From contig JABYQN010000010.1 in the NCBI GenBank assembly GCA_022606135.1, positions 930,001 to 994,000 on the forward strand: DNA of 64,000 nucleotides, read 5' to 3'. Shown here piece by piece: positions 44,269-57,000 of this stretch (its first letter is position 1; each line of letters starts with the position of its first letter). The position numbers and the translations under genes were made by a program. Below the pieces are notes generated by a model that worked only from the letters and a program-made list of their open reading frames with translations, was not told the DNA's origin and made no database searches. This DNA comes from Fomes fomentarius (taxonomy: Eukaryota > Basidiomycota > Agaricomycetes > Polyporales > Polyporaceae).

Positions 44269-47130
44269 ATGACGATGTGTTGAGCAAGACAAGAGATGAA
44301 GGTGAAATGCAAATAGGGGTATGCAAACAGCAAACAAGTCTTGTGGAAGAGCAAAGCTCATCACCAAGGGCCAGAGATAAGCACTGTCACTCTGATGTAG
44401 ATGTACTACTAGTACTAGCTACTTTAGTTATACCATGATTACTGCATCTGCAGCAAGTAGTTGTTCATCAAAGGTCATAGTGGTAGTAGTGGCAACAGTA
44501 GTGGTTATTAGTAGTTTTAGTAGTTATAGTAGTTTTAGTAGTTTCTGGTCGGTGTCTCACTGTGATTACATTGTGATTACATCATGGAGCCATTTGAAAT
44601 GTAATCATGATTTCTTCATGATATTCCCTTGAGTCTCACTGTAGTTATACAGTGATCACATTTGAAATGAATCCACAATGTAATACTGCTTCACCAGTGT
44701 GCTACATCCAAACTATCTGCCTTATCAAACTTGAAATATATCTCTGATTTAGAATCAGTGCAACCAGTGGTTTCACAGATGGCAAATGCTGATTACATTT
44801 CAATTGTAACCATGATGTATACCCACTGTGCTGGGCAGTCTCACCTAGTACACACTCTGGATATATTTCACATGTAACAGCAGTGTTTCCTTTGGGTAAA
44901 TCAAGGTCTCATTTGTTATGAGACATCATGCTATATGTCTTATATTCCTCTGTGTTACAGCGACAATACACCATGGAGACATTTGAAATTAATCCATAAT
45001 TTAACAGGCCGTTTAATAACGACTACATTTGGATCTTAATCATGATGTAATCACTGTGTAACACCTGGTTACACAGCCCAATGCCCCGGTGTCGAGTGAA
45101 GGCTATGAGAGATGGGTAGTCAGCAAGCCTGCCAAGTTGGGAGGTGATGTCATCAAGTCAATGAGGGTAGGGATCAGATAGGCAGTAGTGATAGCCATCT
45201 GCATTGACATCAATGTAACAGCACTGTGACCATGACCTGCCCAGTTTGGACTCACCTAGTTACACTCTGTATATGCTACATCTCGTTTCTCTAGATGAAT
45301 CAACGCCAGTACACAGCATTGGTACCCAAGCCCCATCCTGCCTTGTCCTTCTGTACTTTGTCTCAGTTATCCAAATCCACCCTTTGCACTCAAATCTCAC
45401 TGGGCTCAGGCCTGAGCCTGTTGCAGTCAAACCAACAGTCAAGGTTAGAGCCAGCTTGTCTGGCATGGAAAGTACCCACACACAAGAAGGTTGCATGGTG
45501 GGGATGGGGAAGAGCAATTGGAGGGGAGGTGTCTGGGGATGAAGTGTGATCTGCACTTGTCACAAAAGGGGCGGAGGCTCAGATGGGAATAGCTGTTCAA
45601 GTAACCTATCATAGTTGCAGTCCATGTAACAAGACTGATCCACTGCCTAGTATGTAGTGTGCCAGCAATCAGGGGATTCAAACCCTATTTTAGACAAGAG
45701 ACCAGGTGGGTAGCATAGAGGGTCCACCAAGACAGCACTTGGGGGCTTGGTGTAATAGATTTTAAGTAGTCTTGAGGCCCACCGTGTCCCAAATATGCTA
45801 CACCAATCTCTGTATGAGAAGTGCAGTGTACTCTAGGATGTGGTGGAAGACTGAGAAGTCTTGCCATGTCCTTCTGAGTGTCTTTATGATGCTCAGGTAC
45901 AGCCACATGTATTATATAATACAAAGTATCTAATCAAATCTATGGGAATGTCCATGTGATGTCCAATAAGTATAGAGTCCTTACACTTGGGCTCTCTAGA
46001 GGCTGTGACACACCTGCCTCAAAAGGCTGACTAATGTGTGGGGGAGTAATGACTTGAGAGTACTTGAAGTATACAAAACTAGACTAGACTAGACCAGTTA
46101 GTAACAATAACCAAACGTGAACAAGATACCATAAGAAACTACAAAAGCTCTAGAATGGCGTTAAGGATGGGTGACAGTTCTGCATGGTTGAAGACAAGAC
46201 TGCAGATGATGTTGTCCAAGAAAGAGGTAAGAATGCAGGAAGAGGAGGTGTTGTGGCCAAGGAAGTCATCCAAGAGTGTGATGTCAGAGATGAGGAGGAA
46301 GAGAGAAGGTTGAGGAACGGAGTGGTCAGATGATGGTGATGGAAAAGGTAAGGTTGACACCAGGTGCTGTGCACCAGTGTTAGGCATGGAGGGATGACTG
46401 TGGAGAGAGATGAAAGAGGAAATGCAGAGAGTGTGGATGCTCCCAAGACCCACTAGATACCATGGAGCTGGGAGGAAAGGGAGGGCAGTTTCAAGCTAAT
46501 GATACAGTGAGGGCGAGGCATACCCGAGACAAGATGGGGGGGAGAATGTACCATCTTGGAACTGAGGACCCGAGTCCCAGTTCAAGTGGCTTATGTATTG
46601 ATATGCATAGGGGAGCAATACAACCTAGATAAGCATAGTAAGAGTCAGAGTGTGAAATCATATTGACAAGACTATTATTGACATGAGGATCACTACTAAG
46701 ACGCAGTAATGATTGATACTAATGGGCATAGAGATTGGTATTAAGGTACATAACAATCAGAACTAACAGAGTCCTTATGTGTGTTGATTACTGGCTAGAC
46801 CAAAACTGTAACAGCTACATTGTAGTCAGTATGTCCACACTATTCCTTATTTACTCTTGCTTCATATCTGTATGTGCTACAGATGTATCAAACAACTTCA
46901 TCAATTACAACCACCTCAAAGCTTTGCTTCAAAAATGCAGCAATGAGTGCTACTAGTAGAAGTACAACATGGATTTATTTCAATTGTGCCCTGCTTGCTA
47001 GCCTAATTGTTGAGGTCTGGCAGTGGCAGTCCTATCATAAATAGTTGTCAAGTCCCTATCCCTGCTACAAGTCAGATTTGTATCCTTATCACTCAACTAC
47101 CATTACTATAGTGCTTGACTGTTATGAGCA
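44269..47130. other. AT-rich noncoding zone with diverged repeats
   Basis: There are no convincing genes in 2.9 kb. A gtagt-type microsatellite lies at about 44480-44550. A motif of the type acatttgaaatgtaatcatgatg recurs with changes near 44590, 44655, 44795, 44970 and 45020, and ctcacctagt-acactctg occurs near 44849 and 45250, pointing to old tandem or subterminal repeats. Short frames at 45246-45556 and 46139-46453 overlap each other on several frames and lack motifs. Confidence 0.55.
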
Positions 47131-47404
47131 GTTCTGGGTAAGCCCCTTTAGTGACTAATGTGAATAATGCACAGATGTCTCTAAATCTTCAAGTGTCAAT
47201 AAGTTGGTGATAATGATACATTATGAGTGATAGAATAGCAACAATGAACAGAAGGCATGAGAGTTAGTGAACAATGGCTGAAAAGTTGACAAAATTGACT
47301 CTAAATAGTGTCAGTAAAAAAGAGTGGCTTTACTATTCACCCTAATGGAGGCCATTAGATATAATCAGCATCAATTGGTGCTAATCAGCAAGGGGGGTTT
47401 TTCC
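47131..47404 (-). repeat. Diverged gypsy LTR fragment, reverse orientation
   Basis: On the minus strand catcagg-aaaaacccc followed by gctgattag matches the LTR at 50128 (there at about 50215-50250). It abuts the start of the surviving RT sequence at about 47405. Confidence 0.55.
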
Positions 47405-50081
47405 TGATGTATCAACACTTGAACAAGATCACTGTGAAGAATCAATACCTGATTCTGCTGGTCTCTGAGCTGGTCAATTGACTCAAGAATGCAAAGGTCT
47501 TTATGAAGCTGGGCATACACTGTGGGTACAACAACATTCAATCAAGACTGGTGATGAATGGAAGGCTGCATTTGTGACAAATTGCAGTCTCTTCAAGCCA
47601 AATGTCATGTTCTTTGTTCTTTGGTCTTTCGAATTCGCCCAGCACATTCTCTGCATCCATGACCAACATTTTAAAGGACCTCATTGTCAAGGGTAAACTC
47701 ACTATTTACTTTAACAACATCCTGATCTTTTCAATTTGACCAAACATTGTCAACTGACAGAGGAGGTTCTGAAGTGTCTGGCGAAACACAACCTATTCTG
47801 CAAACCAAAGAAGTGCAAGTTTAAAGTCCCCAAGGTCAAGTATCTTGGTATGTTGGAGTCTCACAATTGTGTTGAGATGGACCTGGTGAAGGTGGAGGGC
47901 ATTGCCCAATGGCTGACACCATGCAACACATTGGATGCGTGCAAATTTTGCGGCTTTGCAAACTGCTACTGTCGGTTCATCCAGGACTTCAGCCACATCT
48001 GTCGACCACTAAGATTGTCTTACAGGCAACACTCCTTGGCAGTGGGGTGATGTTGAACAATGTGCATTCAACACACTGAAACAACAGTTCATCAAGTATC
48101 CAGTCCTTGCACTCTACAACCCTGGATGCAAGACTGACATTGAAGTTGATGTGCCAGGCTATGTGACAGGCAGCGTACTGGCGCAGCTGCAGGACAATGG
48201 CAATTGGCACCCAATCGCATATTACTCAGAGTCCATGTGGGATGCAGAGTGCAACTACGAGATCTACAACAAGGAAATGCTTGCGATCATTTGCATGCTC
48301 AAGACCTGGTGTCACTACCTCGAAGGCTTGCCATAGCAGTTCAAAAATCAGTTGGACCACAAGAGCCTCATGTTCTGGTGCACAATGCAACACCTCACGT
48401 GCAGACAGGCACAGCTGGTGCTGTACCTTTCATGGTTCAATTTTGCAATTACACACAAGCCTGGTACCTCAAATGGGCATGCAGATGCACTGTAACACTG
48501 CATTGTCCATTGTCTCAATGATGCAGATGACAAGCTTGCACAGGTGGTGCTGCAGCCAGAACAGATTCACATTCTGGCAGTGCATTAAGGACACACATCT
48601 GTTGTCACTGACAAGGCACTGTTGCACAAGATTTGGACATGCCCCACGTGCGACGCAGGAGTTATTGAAGCGCTGCAGACTGTCAAACAGCTAGGCCTGG
48701 CAGGGCTGTGATATGACCTTGTTGACTGGAACATTGAATAGGGGCTACTCCTCTACCGGGGTAAAGTCTATGTGCCTAAGGATGTTGCACTTTGCACTAA
48801 AATTGTGAAGATGCATCATGACCTTCCTCCTGCTGGACACCCTGGCCAGATGAAGACACTCAAGCTTGTCTTGCAGAATTACTGGTGCCCAAACATGGGG
48901 AAGTTTTCATCAAGGACTACATCAACACATGCAACACTTGTCATTGCAGCAAACCAGCACAAGGCAAACCCCATGGTCAACTCAAGCCCAACGAGATTCC
49001 CAACAGGCCAGGACAGATTGTCACTTGCAACTACATCATGGGTCTGCCCCTTGTCAATGGGTTTGATTCAATCCAGATTATGGTCAATCGTTATGGGAAG
49101 CTCACACACCTAGTACTGTACAACAAGGAGATCAATGTGGAAGGCACAGCAAACATATTCATTCACAAGCAGTTTCAACTGCACAGACTACCACACAAGA
49201 TCATTTTGGATCAAGGGGCCCAGTTTGCTGCTGACTTATTTTGAGGGATCCTGAAGGGACTCAGTGCTGCTCTCCACAGCATATCACGCACAGACTGATG
49301 GCCAGACTGAGTGTCTCAACCAGGAGATTGAGGCATATCTTTGCACTTTCTGCACTCAGCAAAGGGATGACTGGGTCAAGTGGCTGCCAATTGCAGAGTA
49401 CACTCTCAATGCACACCAACACTCCACAATAGGCCACTCACCCTTCTTCTATGGTTACGAACTACAGGTCCATGTCCCTGTGAATCCAAACATGTACATC
49501 CCTGTGGCTGATGCACGACTTGTGGAGCTTGCAGAACCCCACAGAGATGCAATTGCATCACTGCAACTAGCTGCAGAATGGATGAAGGAGTACCACAATT
49601 GTCACATCCAAGAAATGCCAGTGTTCAAGCCTAATGAAAAAGTCTGGCTAGACATGCACAAGCTGCAAATTGTGGGCATTCTGCGCAAACTTGCAGACAA
49701 GTTTGCAGGACCATATCTGGTTGCTTGCAGAGTCAGCAAACTTCCATGCAAGCTGAAGCTACCACACACCATAAAGATTCACCCTGTCTTCCATGCCCCG
49801 CTTCTATGTGCACATTGCACAAGCAACCTACCTGGGTGTCACCCACCAGAACCAGCCCCCATTGAGGTGGATGGTGAGGATGAAGACAAGGTGGGGATGT
49901 CCAAGACTCTCAACACTCTGGTTGTTGGCACAAGTTGCATCATTGGATGCATTGGCAAGGGTATGGACCTGAACATGACTCATGAGAGGATACTGCTGAT
50001 CTCAAACATGCAGAGGAAAAGGTTCATCAATTCCATGTGTGGTGCCCTGATGCAGTTGGTCCACACTTCACCTACACTGTG
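47405..50081 (+). pseudogene. Ty3/gypsy retrotransposon pol (RT, RNase H, integrase, chromodomain), broken
   Basis: Sequence begins inside reverse transcriptase (LNKITVKNQYL), then GDEWKAAFVTN and a damaged catalytic motif (YFNN instead of YLDD, near 47703-47715). RT/RNase H continues as LFCKPKKCKFKV, CYCRFIQDFSHICRPL, IAYYSESMWDAECNYEIY and AITHKPGTSNGHADAL. The integrase has HDLPPAGHPGQMKTL, ILDQGAQFAADLF then a TGA, and TDGQTECLNQEIEAYL; the first catalytic aspartate appears as asparagine in VTCNYIMGLP. The last frame (49264-50082) ends in a degraded chromodomain-like tail (PIEVDGEDEDKV). Gag and protease are absent. Multiple frameshifts make it a dead element. Confidence 0.9.
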
Positions 50082-50127
50082 AAGTGGAAGCACCACTCAT
50101 GAGGACACAAGCATTAGGAGGGGGTAC

Positions 50128-50670
50128 TGTCACAAATGAACATGCACTTGATGCGCACACCATTTGAGTTGCGTGCTCTCATCAGACACAAAGTGCCCAT
50201 TGTCCACAATGGCATCAGGAAAAAAACCCCTAGCTGATTAGTAATATTTGTGAGTAATCTGCTCATTTAGGGCCAATTTTCATCAGATGGCTCATTGGCT
50301 CCAATTACCTAGGTGGGGTGATAAAGGAGCAGTAATTAGTACTAATCTATACCAATTGTCAGTGAATTATCTGCACCATATGATTGGCCTATTGTCATTT
50401 CACCATCCACATACATCCACTTATAAAATGCATGGGCCCTAGACACTACAGGGGGCTTTGCATCAGAAGCAGAAACTCAAGAAACCAAAAAGCAGTTTTT
50501 TTTTATTTCCTTTGCCTCGAACATCCCAAAGAATAGGGTTTCACTTTTACCACACACCTTTCTACAACCACTACACCACACTGCCTTGACTTTCCCACCT
50601 TGTACATTTTTAAATCCCCACTTCACCTCAGGCTGGACTTAGAATTTTTCTGAGGCTGTCACTTGGACAC
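50128..50670 (+). repeat. 3' LTR of the gypsy element (right end approximate)
   Basis: A polypurine run (aggaggggg) precedes TGTCACAAATG at 50128. A TATA box (ttataaaatg) lies near 50422. The right end is placed near ctgtcacttggaca by resemblance to gypsy LTR ends and is uncertain. Confidence 0.65.
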
Positions 50671-51860
50671 ACATGAATGTTCAATGGGATACAAAGACAC
50701 TTGGCACAGGTATGATTGCCTTTCTAGTGTCTATCTGCTCATGTGTGGCTATATACTTGTACAGCACACTATCAGTGATGGTAAATTGAATATTATACCA
50801 GAGCCATAGTGAATTGGTGATCTTACTTCACCTACAATATATGTTAGTGTTTTCAATGTTCAGTATTGCAATGTTCTGCCTTTTGAAGAGTGCTCTGATG
50901 CAAATCAAGATGTGTAACTAGAAGTAAAAGTGTAGCAAATAATTCCAATTAGCATCAATTGGGTGGATTGTACTTTGGGGAAACATAATCATATGACTAT
51001 TGGATGATGATAGTTGATGATTCTTAACATATTATCAAGTACAGGCCAATTAACTCTAATTAGTGTAAATCAGCTGGGGAGGGGGGGAGGGTTCCTGATG
51101 GGTGCAGTGAGACTTCAGGCACAGTGTGCCCATCATTCACACATGCAATTTGTGCTCTTTGCCCTGATGATTGATGTAGATAGCCTGCCCCCTGATGCAG
51201 TCCTAAATATATATAATAGTGTGAGCCACCTGGAGACACAGGTTTGACCTCTTGTTCCCAGGTGAGCCCCCTCATGTATTTTCACTCACTTAGTTCCCTC
51301 AATACATTCTTGTCTCCAGCCCTTGGTGTCGAGTCTCACCCCACTTTGCTGCGCAAGACTCATTGGCTTGCCCCTGCTTGCATTTCGGATCTATCCCTAC
51401 TTTCACTCAACCCTTGGTTGCAACGATCATGCCTTAAATTGGCTCACTAACCAACAACCAAAACATACATGCCCAAATGAGTCTAGTCTCTGGGACTTAC
51501 TGAGGTCAACCATTAATTTCCCAATGCAGGTCCGATCACGTCCCCATACCGCAGCATGTCATCTGCACATACCGAGAAAAGTATATGTCACGCATTGGCA
51601 GCATAATGTCACCATAAATGGGTGTCACATATCCCCCACATCTATTCCCCCACAGTAGAATGGTTGGCAGGGAATGCCATGATCACTGCAGGAAGGGGAG
51701 AGGATACAAGTAGGGAGCTTAGAACACAATGGTGTAGAACACAAAGCAAGAAACACAAGTTGTGCAACTTGATGAATCCACCGGTGAGGAGTAAAAGTAA
51801 AGGCTGAATGCACAAAAACTATGTGTACAGGCCGAGACCTCCAAGATTGATCTCATTCCA
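50671..51860. other. Noncoding, with a diverged reverse LTR fragment (about 50930-51245)
   Basis: The minus strand of about 51030-51130 shows catcagg-aacc followed by cagctgatt-acactaattag, related to the gypsy LTR. The rest lacks coding pattern. A block near 51525 resembles 14230. The region ends where the intact gene block starts. Confidence 0.5.
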
Positions 51861-51872
51861 ATTATGATTTTG

Positions 51873-53589
51873 CTACACGCTGTCTGCAATAAGCCTCTGA
51901 GGCGCTTCAATCCATGCCCTCCAAGTCTCCAAAAATGCGACCATCTCTGCGCCTTCGACAACACGATGGTCCGCTGTCCAACTCACACTGAGTTTGAGCC
52001 GCCGCTCGCCCGTCCCATTCCCCCTCTCGACGTCCCAAACCCATCGCGCACGCCCGATCGCTACTATTGCAACTCCTCCTCCGGGGACGAGCACGGGGGC
52101 GGCACTCTCGACCGCCCCGATGCCTCCGACGTTGGAGACACTAATCGTTCCACCGCGTTTCGGCATCTCTTTCGGGGTGAGAGCCGAAGGGATCTGTCGT
52201 CCGAGATGGGAAAAATGCTTCAGTTGTGAAGCGATGGAGTAGACAGATTGGGTGTCGACAGCCTGGATTGTGGGCGTGTAAAGCCCAGTGGGAGTCGACA
52301 GCGCAATACTGATGTCCACGTGCGGACGGAGGGTCAAGGTCGGTTTGGAACCGGAGTACTCACTTCCGGGTGTGATGGACGAACGGAAGAGAGGCCATTC
52401 GAGCATAGCGCGAGAGAGCGTCTTGAGCAGAGTAGGGAGGTAGGTTAGACGGGTATATTGGCCTGAAGAGGGGACGGCAGGGGGTGGTGTGGATGTATAG
52501 AACGAAGAAGGGGAGATCACGGGCTCGTGATTAGAGCGAGCAGATGGCGGAAGGTAGTGCTTGGGGATGTTAGCATTGAGGATAGGGAGCAGGTTATGCA
52601 ATTCCGTGAGATCCAGACTGGAAGAGCAGCTATGGGGTGGGGGGGAATGAGAGTATGCGATGGATGCAACACCTGGGAGACTTACGTGAATTGGGGAATA
52701 GAGAGACTCTTTGCAAGGATCGAGTGTTCAGCTGAGATGAAACGAGTAGTTTCGTGACGACAGACTGACCTTTTCCATGGCCTTCCACATGTTATATCTT
52801 GTACGGTTGAGCTCAACCATGACGTCCTGGCCCGGCTGAGCGTTCGGACGACTAGCATCACGCAGAGGGGGTGAACGAGAGGCACCAGCTTGCAGGTACG
52901 CGTCTACATCGCGCTTCTCGACGCGACCATCCTTGCCACTTCCTGGGGCAAGGTTGCTGAGATCTACGCCATGTTCGCGTGCGTAGTGGCGAACGGAAGG
53001 GGCCGCTAGTACGTCTCGAACGGTTGTATGGGCATGCAGGGGTACATTTGGGTCAAGAGGATGTGGTCGACGATTAGAATGCTCTGACTCTGGTAGTGGA
53101 GCTAGAGGTTGAGTTGCAGGAACAGATGGATCATGCTCCGGTTCTGCAGAAGGAGTCGTTTGCGAGGACTGGATACCCTCTTCTTGTGCTGCAACGGGAG
53201 AGTCGTCTGCGACTTGGATAGTGCATAAGTCTTGGCCGACCTTTGCGACTTGCCCCTCCTCCACGAATAGATCTCTGATGACGCCGTCGTATGGACTGGT
53301 GATTTCAACGCTCGCCTTGTCACTCTGAACTTCACAGAGAGAGTCGAAGGTGTGAACGGGGGCAGATGGCTTGACGTTCCTGGATTTTGGATGTTGAGTC
53401 AAGCAATGGCTCCAGCGCTAGCGTGAGTGTAGACTGGTGAACGAACCATTTGATGAGCTCGACCTCGGTGATGCCCTCGCCAATGTCTGCCAGCTTGAAG
53501 CGTTTGAGTGCCCAGCGCGCGCTCGAGGTATGGAAGAGAGCGCGAGGGATGGAACGAGTTGCGAAGGCGACGGGGTAGATGAGCAACAT
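51873..53589 (-). CDS. Branched-chain alpha-keto acid dehydrogenase E2 (lipoamide acyltransferase), mitochondrial
   Basis: E2 transfers the acyl group from lipoyl-lysine to CoA in the breakdown of branched-chain amino acids. I chose the ATG at 53589-53587: it gives a mitochondrial presequence ([20 protein letters not shown]) followed at once by [13 protein letters not shown]. Domains: lipoyl domain with its lysine in SDKASVEI, E1/E3-binding domain ([17 protein letters not shown] ... [14 protein letters not shown]), and the acyltransferase domain ([47 protein letters not shown]). Three introns: after FVHQ (53450-53398), and two around SLSIPQF (52770-52700 and 52685-52630). The active-site motif usually HxxxDG reads HRVVEG, a conservative change worth checking. 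It is divergent from the dynein gene. Confidence 0.92.
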
Positions 53590-54023
53590 TGGAAGACTTT
53601 CGGGGAGGAAAGTGAGCTGAAGGCGCGACTTTATGTGATGGACAATGTCATTGCGCAAGATCCGGAGAGAGGAAGGCTTGGAAGTGGCACTGGCACTGGG
53701 AGAGCGACGGCTGAACAGACTCAAAGTCACATGAGCCTGCTCAATGGGCGTCTGCGTCTGGGGACGCGTTGCTGGAAATCCTTTCCTGCTTCAGCTCTCT
53801 CTCGACCTCTCCTCGCCGCCACCAACAGCGACCGCTCACCGTCGCACGAAGACCACCACGCCGACCGATACCCCAGCGGCGCGTATATACCGCTTTTGGC
53901 CACCCATTTCGGCCTCTCCTCAGCTCCTACCAATCGTCCCTTACGTCCATATTCTCATCTTTCCGACCGCGGCTCAGGCCCCAGCATTAAGCTCTCCCTT
54001 CGGATTAGATCTGCATTCTCACT
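53590..54023. promoter_or_regulatory. Divergent promoter region between E2 and dynein genes
   Basis: The 434 bases separate two start codons pointing away from each other and must contain both promoters. Pyrimidine-rich runs (ctctctcgacctctcctc) occur near 53797-53812, common before fungal start sites. No TATA box is evident. Confidence 0.5.
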
Positions 54024-57000
54024 ATGGCAGGCGTGGAGGGGCCACTGGCTCCCATAACCAACGGTATCTCCCGTACGAATGGCTCACTCAATGGCAATGG
54101 CGATCTTCACGACCCCATCTCGGAGCCCGCCATCTCGTTCGACCCCTTAGTCTTTCGTTCATACCTTATCTCTCTCCTTCCTCCAATATTCGGTACTCCT
54201 CCAGAAGAGCTGGAATCTATCTTCGACGAGGACTTTGACGACCGGGTCTCGCGCTTTGCAGGAGAGGGCGGCGGCGTAGTCTATGTCGTCAAAAAGAGAG
54301 ACGAACATGAAAGTGAGTATACACTCGGCATCTATCCTCCCTCAATCGCTCAGCTACTCCAGGCGAGGATGCGCCGCCAACATACTCCTACAAGCTCACC
54401 CAGACCCTAACTTACGACCCTTCTCATGTCACGACTCTTGCTATCATCAAACGCGGTCCTATTCTCGACCCTACATCTCCTTTGGCTACGCAACTACATA
54501 TTCTCAACCTCTTCGGTAGTGATGAGACTCCCTACGAGAGTCTGCATGCTGTCATCAGCTGCGCTATGAAACCTTATTTCGAGGCCTTCGTCGGCGCAAG
54601 AGGCGGAGGCAAGGATGGTGACGGCAAGATGGGCAAGTATCAGCACTTTAGACCGAAGATATCGTAACCTCACACTCTACTCCAGGTATACCCGTTACCA
54701 AGAAGAAATTCGCCGAACTGGAGCTTTCCCTCCTCCATTTGCAGCAGAATGTCGAGATTCCAGAGACGCATCTCATCATCCACCCTGTCATCCAGCGCGT
54801 AGTTGAGCAAGCTCGCGCATCCGGTTCCAGGCCTAGTATCGCCGATATACCTACCAAGCAACTGAACGACAGTTCCTTCCTTAACACCCTCCAGAGCCAT
54901 GTCAACCAGTGGATTAAGTCCATCCAGACCGTGACCAAGCTTACCCGTGACGTCTCCTCTGGAACGGCATCTCAAGAGATTAACTTCTGGCTCAGCTTAG
55001 AACGCGCTCTCGAAGGCATCGAGGCGCAGCTCAGGAGCGAGGAAGTCAATATGGTTATGGACTGTCTCAGGAATGCCAAGCGTTTCCATGCTACGGTCAG
55101 TTTCATCGCAGACACTGGTCTCAAGGATGCGACGGATACTGGTAAGTCACTGGTGAGTCCAAAACCAGCATTCATCCTGATCGTACGCGCCCGTAGTGCA
55201 CAAGTACAACCAACTCATGAAGGATTTCCCTCTGAACGAGCTGCTCTCCGCCACCGACTTGGACAAGATTCAGGAAGCAGTCGTCCTCATCTTTGGTCAC
55301 ATTAACCGTAAACTGAAGCTCTCCCCCTACCCCATCCGACGTGCCCTCCCCCTCGTCGAAGCTATCTCGCGCGACTTCAACGACCAACTCCTACGCGTAC
55401 TGACCTCCCATCGACTTCTCTACACTCCCTACGAGACGTTCGAACGCCTGCTCTCGCAGACAATGGCTATCTTCCGCACGTGGGACGACCACATGAAGGA
55501 ATTCACCAACGTCGCACGTGAGGTCACTCGCAAGCGTCAGGAGAAGTTTATCCCCATTAAGGTCATCCCTGCGCACGCGAAGCTGCAGGATCGCATCCGT
55601 TACCTTCGGGATTGGCGGAAACAACACGAGCAGCTTGCAGTGATGACGGGTCCCACCAAGGGTCTTGGTAGCGTAGGCACCGAGATGGGTGGCATGGACA
55701 TGGAGGCGGAAGTCAAGGAGGCCTACGAGGTTATGAAGCGGATAGACGTCCTCGACGTGTCGCAAGGTGAGCCAGTTCCAAGATGTCCCAAAATACGCGA
55801 CGTGCTCATCACGAGATTCATATACAGAGGGTGGCGAGATCTGGGTTGCTGCGGAGAACGCGTATAATGAACGCGTTGCTCGCGTGGAAAACCAGATCAT
55901 TGCACGATTGCGTGACCGCTTGGGGACGGCTCGCAATGCGAATGAGATGTTCCGTGTTTTCTCCAAGTTCAACGCACTTTTCGTTCGTCCCAAGGTACGA
56001 TCCATATCGCCACAGATGTGTGGGACAAAACTGACCTTCGACATTTCAGATTCGTGGTGCCATCCAAGAGTACCAGACGCAACTTATCGACTCTGTGAAG
56101 GAGGACATCAAGCGTTTGCATGACAAGGTTTGCTCCTTGTCCGTGTGGCCATGTTTAAAGTCTCATGAGTGATGATCACAGTTCAAAACGCAATATCGAT
56201 TCTCCGAAGCGTATCATATGTCGCAAATGCGCGATCTTCCACCAATCTCTGGAGCAATCATCTGGGCACGGCAGATCGACCGGCAGCTACAGACCTACAT
56301 GAAACGTGTTGAGGACGTTCTCGGAAAGGGATGGGAGCTCTACGCCGAGGGTCAGAAGCTCCAATCCGAGTCATCAGCCTTCCGTAAGAAGCTCGATGTC
56401 CGACCAGTCTACGAAGCCTGGCTACACGATATCAACCGACGTGACATGGGTGTCGGAGGACGTCTATTCGAGATCGTACGCTTGCGTGGAGGAGGCTTCC
56501 AGCTCGCCGTCAACTTCGACCCGCAGATCATCACGCTCTTCAAGGAAGTCCGCAACTTGCTATGGCAGAACTTCCAGGTACCGCACGCAATCACGAACAT
56601 GGCCAAAGACGCGAAGCGTGTGTACCCGCATGCAGTCAGTCTAATGGAGACGGTCAGGACGTATGGTCAGACATTAGACCTTGTCGAGAACAACAAGGGT
56701 ATTGAATGGCTCGTTGCGGAGTACCGGAATGAAGCACAACGGATGGTCACTCGGGGTACGCGAGCTTGAAAGTCTGATGCGATCGGATACATCTAACGCG
56801 TCTCCAGGGATGAACATCCGGTGGGACTACTTTGTCAACCAGTACGACACTGCCCGTTATGTGTCAAGTGACGGCGCCCGCGACAACCGGCATATACAGT
56901 TCGTGAGAGAGTTTGCCAGCGTCGTCTCTATCCTTCAGGTGGGCATATGCAAGTGTTGTGTGATACCGATATTGACGGACAATTGTACTCTAGGACAAGA

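Noticed and set aside
44435..44632. Possible gene in a Ser/Val-rich frame
   Set aside because: It is the translation of a gtagt-type microsatellite.
45246..45556. Overlapping frames on three reading frames of both strands
   Set aside because: No motif, no splice context and an AT-rich repeat setting; probably chance.
45665..45690. T-arm-like sequence ggggattcaaaccct suggesting a tRNA
   Set aside because: The stem does not pair properly and no A box or acceptor stem is present.
46139..46453. Two overlapping minus-strand frames of about 100 codons
   Set aside because: Ser/Leu-rich without domain or intron structure; not supported as a gene.
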